A DNA stretch of 28,826 bases. It comes from Bacteroidota bacterium. Its GTDB lineage: Bacteria > Bacteroidota > Bacteroidia > Chitinophagales > Chitinophagaceae. Shown piece after piece: positions 23,902 to 28,826 of this stretch. The stretch lies in the NCBI GenBank assembly GCA_018267795.1, contig JAFDXS010000001.1, forward strand, positions 1 to 28,826. The letters are read 5' to 3'. The translations under genes were made by a program, and so were the position numbers. Every line of letters starts with the position of its first letter. Position 1 is the first letter of the stretch. Under the pieces are notes generated by a model, which saw nothing but the letters and a program-made list of their open reading frames with translations, made no database searches and was not told where the DNA came from.

Positions 23902-24429
23902 TTAATCAATGAGCACTACTTCGTCTTTCTGATCTTTCTCAGCCCAGTATACTTTTACCTTTTGGGTTATTATAGTATCTACTATACGTCCGGCATAGTC
24001 TGGCTGTATAGGCAGTTCCCTGCTAAAGCGTCGGTCTATTAGCACCATCAGCTCCACTTTCTTAGGTCGCCCAAAGTCTATCAGGGCATCCATAGCGGAG
24101 CGTATGGTACGGCCGGTGTGCAGCACATCGTCTATCAGCACCACGTTCCTGTTCTCTATGCTAAAGTTGATATCGGTAAGTGAAGGTACATGTATATCGC
24201 CCTGGTGCACATCATCACGATAAAAGGTAATATCCAGCATTCCATAGTCTATGTTTTGCTGTCCGGTTATTTTCCGCACCAGTTCTGCTATACGGCCCGA
24301 CATCCATATACCCCTTGGCTGGATGCCTATAATAGCTGTATCCTGAAAAGTGAGATGGTTTTCAACCAGTTGATGTGCCAGCCGCTGCAGCGTTATATCG
24401 AGTTGTTTATGATCCAGCAGGGTCTTCAA
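23902..24429 (-). CDS. pyrR: PyrR bifunctional regulator/uracil phosphoribosyltransferase
   Basis: A 175-residue type I phosphoribosyltransferase. The PRPP-binding motif is VVLIDDVLHTGRT (96-108). The DITFYRDD segment (66-73) and the VLIDRRFSRELPIQPDYAG segment are specific to PyrR. In Gram-positive bacteria PyrR binds pyr mRNA to terminate transcription when uridine nucleotides are high and also has uracil phosphoribosyltransferase activity. In Bacteroidota the attenuation role is unproven. No antiterminator hairpin pair is evident in the short leader here. It lies upstream of pyrB in the same operon. Confidence 0.96.
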   Translation of the reverse strand: MKTLLDHKQLDITLQRLAHQLVENHLTFQDTAIIGIQPRGIWMSGRIAELVRKITGQQNIDYGMLDITFYRDDVHQGDIHVPSLTDINFSIENRNVVLIDDVLHTGRTIRSAMDALIDFGRPKKVELMVLIDRRFSRELPIQPDYAGRIVDTIITQKVKVYWAEKDQKDEVVLID

Positions 24430-24446
24430 ACTATGTAGATTTAGCT

Positions 24447-24454
24447 CAAAAATA
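24447..24454 (-). promoter_or_regulatory. Possible -7 box of the pyrRB operon
   Basis: Minus strand TATTTTTG, a TAnnTTTG match 17 bases before the pyrR start. The AT-rich context makes a chance match easy. A short leader here leaves little room for an RNA attenuator between promoter and pyrR. Confidence 0.4.
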
Positions 24455-24558
24455 AAAAAGCCCGCGCTTATTTACGAATTAGTTCAGGAAAAATGTTTTT
24501 CGGCAGATTTCCCGCTTGTCGGAAAGCCTTACATTCGCCCCCTGAAAAATTGTGTGTT

Positions 24559-24993
24559 ATGCCAGTTTCTATATTGAATCGTGTTAATGATTTTTTCGAG
24601 TCCTATGCCAAAGCTTATGAGCACTTCGATACCAAGCTCATGGCCTTTTTGCATAATATACCCTGCACCCTGCTCGATGATGAGTCCACAAGCATTTACC
24701 AGGAAGCCAGTAAACTGGAGGGCTTATTTAACCAAGGAATACACTTCTACAAGCAACACGGCATAGTACATGCCCGTGCAGAAGTCTGGAATATGCATGC
24801 CCTTACAGATAAAATAACCAAAGTAAAGGTGAACTGGAAGTACTACAATGCAGAAAAGCAACCCGTTTACAACTGTGACTACCACTATATACTAAAGCTG
24901 GACAAGCACGACCAGCCTAAAATAGTACTCTCAGTATCTGTAAACGAAAAGGAAAGAATGGAGGCCTGGCTGCAACAGCAAACGAATAAATAA
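24559..24993 (+). CDS. NTF2-like (SnoaL/DUF4440-type) protein
   Basis: A 144-residue protein of the cone-shaped NTF2/SnoaL fold, which includes isomerases, cyclases and ligand-binding proteins. The pattern is an N-terminal helix (ILNRVNDFFESYAKAYEHFDTKLMAFLHNIPCTLLDDE), then KLEGLFNQGIHFYKQHGIVHARAEVWNMHAL, then beta strands ITKVKVNWKYYNAEKQPVYNCDYHYILKLDKHDQPKIVLSVSVNE. No catalytic His/Asp pair can be assigned with certainty. The longer frame from 24493 would add 22 residues of unlikely sequence, so the ATG at 24559 is used. It is divergent from pyrR and followed 12 bases later by a small membrane protein, likely one operon. A one-mismatch box, TACATTCG (24530-24537), may be its promoter. 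Confidence 0.75.
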   Translation: MPVSILNRVNDFFESYAKAYEHFDTKLMAFLHNIPCTLLDDESTSIYQEASKLEGLFNQGIHFYKQHGIVHARAEVWNMHALTDKITKVKVNWKYYNAEKQPVYNCDYHYILKLDKHDQPKIVLSVSVNEKERMEAWLQQQTNK

Positions 24994-25005
24994 TACCTTT
25001 ATTTC

Positions 25006-25404
25006 ATGAAGTTAATCAAAGCTTTTCAGCAAACTTTTGGCAAAATATATGGCGTTTTGGTCTTTGCTGCATTCCTCTATTTCATTGTGGTTGGTATATT
25101 CTGGTCTTATGAATCTTTTAAAGGAGGTCAGTTCAATATTGTAGCACTTATATTTACGCTGGTGTTCATTGCCCTTATGTATTTCAGGCATAGGTTGGCA
25201 ACCCTTATTGTTGGTATTATCGGGCTCTTCTTCTCTATTATCAGTTTCCTGGGCGTAATTGCCTCCTATAACAAATATAAAGCGACTATTGCCGCTGCAG
25301 ACCAGCATATAGGTATCATCATTACATTTTCTGTATTGAATCTTGTTATGTTCTTCCTACTCATATTCAGCTACCTGCGCGCATTCATCCAAAATCCAGA
25401 TTAA
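25006..25404 (+). CDS. Small four-helix membrane protein
   Basis: A 132-residue integral membrane protein with four hydrophobic segments, about residues 14-33, 43-60, 65-86 and 101-123. There is little outside the membrane apart from short charged loops (RHR; NKYKATIAAADQH). I do not recognise the family. It starts 12 bases after the NTF2-like gene, so the two are probably cotranscribed. Their products could act together, but there is no direct evidence. The hairpin after its stop terminates the opposite-strand gene. Confidence 0.75.
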   Translation: MKLIKAFQQTFGKIYGVLVFAAFLYFIVVGIFWSYESFKGGQFNIVALIFTLVFIALMYFRHRLATLIVGIIGLFFSIISFLGVIASYNKYKATIAAADQHIGIIITFSVLNLVMFFLLIFSYLRAFIQNPD

Positions 25405-25406
25405 AT

Positions 25407-25431
25407 AAAAAGACCGGCTATTGACCGGTCT
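25407..25431 (-). terminator. Terminator of the glutaryl-CoA dehydrogenase gene
   Basis: A 7-bp stem AGACCGG/CCGGTCT with a 7-base loop, followed on the minus strand by a T-run (25407-25410, then TA-rich). It ends the minus-strand transcript 28 bases beyond the stop. The stem sequence is the same as in the terminator at 9321-9349. Confidence 0.8.
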
Positions 25432-25458
25432 GTTATATTAGGTAAATATTATAGTCTT

Positions 25459-26637
25459 TTATTTAAAGGCATTGATACCTGTTACATCCATACCTGTTAT
25501 CAGCAGGTGTATATCATGGGTGCCCTCATAGGTAACTACAGATTCAAGGTTCATCATGTGGCGCATGATGCTGAATTCGCCGGTTATGCCCATGCCGCCG
25601 AGTATCTGGCGAGCTTCGCGGGCTATCTTCAGGGCTACATCACAGCTATTGCGCTTGGCCATAGATATCTGTGCTGGCGTTGCCCGGTCTTCGTTGCGCA
25701 ATACGCCAAGTCTCCAGTTAAGCAACTGGCTTTTGGTGATCTCAGTAATCATTTCTGCCAGTTTCTTCTGTGTGAGCTGGAAGCCAGCTATAGGCTTGCC
25801 AAACTGTACGCGCTGCAAAGAATAGCGAAGTGCTGTATCGTAGCAGTCCATAGCGCAACCCAGGGCGCCCCAGGCTATACCATAGCGTGCGCTGGAAAGG
25901 CAGCTTAAAGGCCCTTTCAGTCCTTTTACGCCAGGAAGTATATTTTCTTTAGGCACTTTTACATTATCAAACACCAGCTCCCCGGTAGCAGAAGCACGAA
26001 GCGACCATTTGCCATGGGTTTCAGGTGTAGAAAAACCTTCCATGCCTCTTTCTACAATTAGTCCATGAATTTCCCCTTTTTCATTCTTTGCCCACACCAC
26101 AGCTATATCAGCAAAAGGTGCGTTAGAAATCCACATTTTGGAGCCATTCAGTACCACATGATCACCAGCATCAGTAAAGTTGCTAAGCATGCCAGCCGGG
26201 TCAGAACCATGGTTAGGCTCAGTAAGGCCAAAACATCCCATCATTTCGCCTGTAGCCAGCTTAGGCAGATACTTATGCTTTTGCTCTTCACTGCCAAACT
26301 TATAAATTGGGAACATAACCAACGAACCCTGTACCGATGCCGTAGAACGGATGCCAGAGTCACCTCGTTCCAGTTCCTGCATCATAATGCCATAGGTAGT
26401 ATAATCAAGCCCTGCACCGCCATATTCCTGGGGAACAAATGGACCGAAGCAACCCAGCTCGCCCAGGCCCTTTATTATCTGCTTTGGGAAAGCTGCTTTT
26501 TGGGCATAATCTTCAATAATAGGGGAAATCTCTTTCTTAACATAAGCCCTTACAGTATCGCGTATTAATTTTTGTTCGTCTGTAAGCAGTTCGTCAACGA
26601 GGTAATAGTCAGGATGTTGGTATTGGTCTTTTTGCAT
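25459..26637 (-). CDS. Glutaryl-CoA dehydrogenase (acyl-CoA dehydrogenase family)
   Basis: A 392-residue FAD enzyme that oxidatively decarboxylates glutaryl-CoA to crotonyl-CoA in lysine and tryptophan breakdown. It matches human glutaryl-CoA dehydrogenase closely by eye across its length: GCFGLTEPNHGSDPAGM, KWSLRASATGELVFDNVKVP, SARYGIAWGALGCAM and the C-terminal TYEGTHDIHLLITGMDVTGINAF. The catalytic base is Glu 371 in the YEGTHDIH motif. Arg 97, in GIRSTASVQGSL, aligns with the Arg that binds the glutarate carboxylate, which supports the substrate over plain short-chain acyl-CoA. It is monocistronic with an exact -7 box upstream and a terminator downstream. Electron transfer flavoprotein genes are not adjacent. 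Confidence 0.92.
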   Translation of the reverse strand: MQKDQYQHPDYYLVDELLTDEQKLIRDTVRAYVKKEISPIIEDYAQKAAFPKQIIKGLGELGCFGPFVPQEYGGAGLDYTTYGIMMQELERGDSGIRSTASVQGSLVMFPIYKFGSEEQKHKYLPKLATGEMMGCFGLTEPNHGSDPAGMLSNFTDAGDHVVLNGSKMWISNAPFADIAVVWAKNEKGEIHGLIVERGMEGFSTPETHGKWSLRASATGELVFDNVKVPKENILPGVKGLKGPLSCLSSARYGIAWGALGCAMDCYDTALRYSLQRVQFGKPIAGFQLTQKKLAEMITEITKSQLLNWRLGVLRNEDRATPAQISMAKRNSCDVALKIAREARQILGGMGITGEFSIMRHMMNLESVVTYEGTHDIHLLITGMDVTGINAFK

Positions 26638-26967
26638 AAATATGTTAAAATTGGCACAATTGGTGGCGCAAAGGTAGCATTTTTGACAGACACGATATAT
26701 TTTTACGTGATTTCTGCCAAGGATTTCTATAAATTTTACGTCTTATATCCCTATAGTCGAAATCCATAATGCTTGAAAGACAATACAGATATAGCTTGTC
26801 CGTTTATCGAACAGTAAATACGGAAAAATATTGAAAAATCTGCTTATTTGTGGAACATGTTTTGTGGGTATATTATTTAAGGAATCATTAAGAACCTGGT
26901 TCAAACCAATTCAAAATTATTCCTGTCTAAGTTAAGTATTGTATAGTTAATTAAATTTTATTAGTTT
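26638..26967. other. Divergent intergenic region, dehydrogenase and sigma factor
   Basis: About 330 bases between the divergent starts of the glutaryl-CoA dehydrogenase and the primary sigma factor. The dehydrogenase side has an exact -7 box. The sigma side, about 290 bases, holds no exact TAnnTTTG box and no gene. An 11-base palindrome GAACC-T-GGTTC (26892-26902) lies about 65 bases before the sigma start, flanked by an overlapping GGTT/AACC repeat. The long leader could be regulatory, but nothing specific is recognised. Confidence 0.55.
26669..26676 (-). promoter_or_regulatory. Bacteroidota -7 promoter box
   Basis: Minus strand TACCTTTG, an exact TAnnTTTG match 31 bases before the ATG of the glutaryl-CoA dehydrogenase gene. 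Confidence 0.6.
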
Positions 26968-27825
26968 ATGAGGCAGTTAAAGATTGCCACCCAGATTACA
27001 AACCGTGATTCCCAGGCTGTAGAAAAATACCTCCAGGAAATCAGCAAGATCTCTATGATCACACCGGAAGAAGAAACCACGCTTGCCCAGAAGATACACA
27101 TGGGCGATCAGCGTGCGTTGGAAAAATTGGTGAAGGCCAATCTTCGTTTCGTGGTTTCGGTGGCAAAACAGTATCAGCACCAGGGTTTATCTCTGAGTGA
27201 CCTGATAAATGAAGGTAATTTAGGTCTTATCAAAGCTGCACAGCGCTTTGATGAAACCAAAGGTTTTAAATTCATCTCTTACGCTGTATGGTGGATTCGC
27301 CAGTCAATATTGCAGGCCTTGGCCGAGCAAGGTCGTCTTGTGCGCTTACCGCAGAACAAAATAGGTACCTATAATAAGGCTAACAAGGCTTTTATAGCAT
27401 TTGAACAGGAAAACGAACGTGAACCATCTACTGAAGAATTGGCAGATATCCTCGATATGAGCGAAACTGAAGTGACCAATATCTTCACCAGCAATTCACG
27501 CCACACATCATTGGATGCTCCTGTGCATGAAGCTGAAGATGTAGCTATGGGTGACCTGCTTGAAGGTAGTAGCGATACAGATGATGATGTAATGAAAGAT
27601 TCACTTCGTGCTGAGATCCGCCGTATCCTTAAGTCACTTAGCGTTCGTGAAGCTGAAATTTTAGCAGCTTATTTCGGACTGGAAGGCGATAACGGACCGA
27701 GCATTGAAGAAATAGGTGAAAAATACGATCTGACAAAAGAACGTATTCGCCAGATAAAAGAACGCGCTATCAAGCGTCTGCAAAAGGCACGCTACAGCAA
27801 TGCGCTGAAAGTATATTTAGGTTAG
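26968..27825 (+). CDS. rpoD: Primary sigma-70 factor (Bacteroidota RpoD)
   Basis: A 285-residue primary sigma factor that directs RNA polymerase to housekeeping promoters, which in this phylum carry a TTG at -33 and TAnnTTTG at -7. It lacks region 1.1 and begins directly with region 1.2 (DSQAVEKYLQEISKISMITPEEE, about 14-36). Region 2 follows with LVKANLRFVVSVAKQYQHQGLSLSDLINEGNLGLIKAAQRFD and FKFISYAVWWIRQSILQALAEQ. Region 3 includes VRLPQNKIGTYNKANKAF. Region 4 is REAEILAAYFGLEGDNGPSIEEIGEKYDLTKERIRQIKERAIKRLQ. The short length of about 285 residues is normal for Bacteroidota. The product may also be named sigA/rpoD-type. Confidence 0.97.
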   Translation: MRQLKIATQITNRDSQAVEKYLQEISKISMITPEEETTLAQKIHMGDQRALEKLVKANLRFVVSVAKQYQHQGLSLSDLINEGNLGLIKAAQRFDETKGFKFISYAVWWIRQSILQALAEQGRLVRLPQNKIGTYNKANKAFIAFEQENEREPSTEELADILDMSETEVTNIFTSNSRHTSLDAPVHEAEDVAMGDLLEGSSDTDDDVMKDSLRAEIRRILKSLSVREAEILAAYFGLEGDNGPSIEEIGEKYDLTKERIRQIKERAIKRLQKARYSNALKVYLG

Positions 27826-27846
27826 TAGTATATCGCTTCCTTTAGT

Positions 27847-27882
27847 AAAAGATCCGCAGTTTTTATCTGCGGATCTTTTTTT
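27847..27882. terminator. Bidirectional terminator between convergent genes
   Basis: A 13-bp stem (arms 27847-27859 and 27867-27879, core GATCCGCAG/CTGCGGATC) with a 7-base T-rich loop. T-runs follow on the plus strand, and the A-rich left flank gives Ts on the minus strand. It ends the sigma factor transcript and, from the other side, the methyltransferase transcript, whose stop codon touches it. Confidence 0.9.
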
Positions 27883-28826
27883 ATCTCTTCTGCAAGCGGA
27901 ATATGATATTAGAGGTGAATTTAGTATTGTCTAGCATTTCTAACGACATATCATGCTTCTTTGCAAAATGCTCTACAAATGCCTTGCTTATAAAGTGCAG
28001 TTCATTTTGTGTCTTATTAAAGCTAAATACCTGTGTTGACAATACTTCGGTGAGCTTTGTGCCCTTGTGTCTCTCTTTAAGTTCTGTTAGCCCATCCCTT
28101 ATTATTATTATGCCCTTCCCCTTCAATACAGAATAACATTTTTCGAGTAAGGCTTCCTGCTGTTGGGGCAATAAGTAATGTAATACATCACTTATTATAA
28201 TACCATCACAGCCTCCCAATTCATATTGGGTAATATCGGCTTGTTCGAAACGGAGCTGTTCGTCTCTAAGAAAGTTATGCGCTGCTGTTTCTATTTTGTC
28301 TTCGTCATAATCTATGCCTGTAAAGCTTCTACCCGGCGCAGCCCAATGTAGCATATAGGACATAAAGCCATAGCCGCAGCCCAAATCATAAAAAGTACCC
28401 TCGCGAGGTATGAGCGAATGGAATTGTTCATAATAGTTTTCAGATTTAGTTTTAATCCTGCAATACCATTCTAATACTGGTCCTTTGTACAAATATGATT
28501 TAATCAACTGCTCTTTGAAATAGGATGGTGTTTCATTTTTTTCTTTAATAAGAGCATATTCATTGCGCATCCAGCGGCCTATTAATTTAGCGCGTTCGCT
28601 ATAATTAGTTCCCAGAGAAACATCACCATACTTTATTCGTGGATATATATATACTGAGCAACTACCGTTCTTAAGCAGCCAGTCTTTCTTCTGCATGGTA
28701 TAATGCAAACCATGAAGTATGAGTGGCACAATATCCAGCTTTAATTCCTCTGCAATAAAAAACGCCCCTTTATGAAAGCGCTTGATATTGCCATCATATG
28801 AGCGTGTGCCTTCAGGAAATACTACT
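27881..28826 (-). CDS. Acyltransferase-methyltransferase fusion, 5' part cut off
   Basis: The frame stays open to the right edge of the window, so the gene is partial and its start is outside. A GTG at 28729 is only an internal Val codon. The first visible residues, VVFPEGTRSYDGNIKRF, hold the PlsC-type motif III FPEGTRS. They are followed by KGAFFIAEELKLDIVPLILHG (motif IV). This is the C-terminal half of a lysophospholipid acyltransferase. After a helical linker comes a class I SAM-dependent methyltransferase with motif I FYDLGCGYGFMSY (about 145-157 of the 314 visible residues), IDYDEDKIETA and IIISDVLHYLL. In Bacteroidota this order is known from trifunctional MMPL transporter/acyltransferase/methyltransferase proteins, often with flexirubin or aryl polyene genes. 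The MMPL part here is only inferred. Confidence 0.9.
   Translation of the reverse strand, partial: VVFPEGTRSYDGNIKRFHKGAFFIAEELKLDIVPLILHGLHYTMQKKDWLLKNGSCSVYIYPRIKYGDVSLGTNYSERAKLIGRWMRNEYALIKEKNETPSYFKEQLIKSYLYKGPVLEWYCRIKTKSENYYEQFHSLIPREGTFYDLGCGYGFMSYMLHWAAPGRSFTGIDYDEDKIETAAHNFLRDEQLRFEQADITQYELGGCDGIIISDVLHYLLPQQQEALLEKCYSVLKGKGIIIIRDGLTELKERHKGTKLTEVLSTQVFSFNKTQNELHFISKAFVEHFAKKHDMSLEMLDNTKFTSNIIFRLQKR

Noticed and set aside
27881..28729. Stand-alone methyltransferase starting at 28729
   Set aside because: The codon is an internal GTG. The frame continues into an acyltransferase motif up to the window edge.
1..28826. tRNA, rRNA, CRISPR, transposase, integrase or phage genes
   Set aside because: The intergenic stretches were read for tRNA arms and direct repeats, and the frames for recombinase motifs. 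None was found.

Overview
The window looks like ordinary chromosome of a Bacteroidota bacterium, most likely of the Chitinophagales/Chitinophagaceae type. That placement is inferred, not computed. It rests on several things seen in the sequence. Starts lack Shine-Dalgarno sequences but many genes carry the Bacteroidota -7 promoter box TAnnTTTG. The primary sigma factor is a 285-residue form with no region 1.1. There is a secreted protein with a type IX secretion tail, a FPEGTRS acyltransferase/methyltransferase fusion of the MMPL-PlsC-methyltransferase kind, and AT-rich intergenic DNA. No tRNA, rRNA, CRISPR array, transposase or phage gene was found.

Layout. Positions 1-1280 hold four small poorly known genes (a membrane protein, a lipoprotein, a winged-helix-like protein) and an orphan minus-strand hairpin with a UUCG loop. 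From 1486 to 5604 there is an MsbA-type ABC exporter, a secreted protein of unknown role and a TetA-like major facilitator. From 5801 to 10765 is a lipid and cold-adaptation cluster: an LpxL-type acyltransferase and a fatty acid desaturase in one operon, a cold-shock protein, a DUF763 protein, a second cold-shock protein and a second, different desaturase. Positions 10910-14938 hold a secreted TPR protein and gyrA, each closed by a 16-bp perfect hairpin. Positions 15057-19224 hold a hotdog thioesterase, a saccharopine reductase, an outer-membrane barrel candidate, smpB and accD. Positions 19367-20724 are a three-gene unit: an AraC-type regulator, a VOC/glyoxalase protein and a DUF1569 (DinB-like) protein. 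Positions 20843-22453 encode a seven-repeat propeller-like protein with a type IX secretion tail. Positions 22454-22944 are a non-coding stretch with palindromes and a REP-like hairpin. Positions 22945-24429 are the pyrR-pyrB pair. The right end has an NTF2-like protein, a small membrane protein, a glutaryl-CoA dehydrogenase, the primary sigma factor and the 3' part of the acyltransferase/methyltransferase fusion, which runs off the window.

How the genes fit together. Membrane lipid supply and remodelling is a recurring theme: accD makes malonyl-CoA, two desaturases adjust fluidity, the LpxL-type enzyme acylates lipid A or a related lipid, and the PlsC fusion is probably linked to aryl polyene/flexirubin lipids. 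Two cold-shock proteins sit between the two desaturases, which suggests a temperature-response neighbourhood. Saccharopine reductase and glutaryl-CoA dehydrogenase could both serve lysine breakdown, although they are 8.5 kb apart. The rest is housekeeping (gyrA, smpB, pyrBR, rpoD).

No clearly new multi-gene system stands out. The best candidates for unexplored biology are the DUF763 gene inside the cold/lipid cluster, the orphan UUCG hairpin at 561-582, the operator-like palindromes near 22600-22740 and the AraC/VOC/DUF1569 unit.
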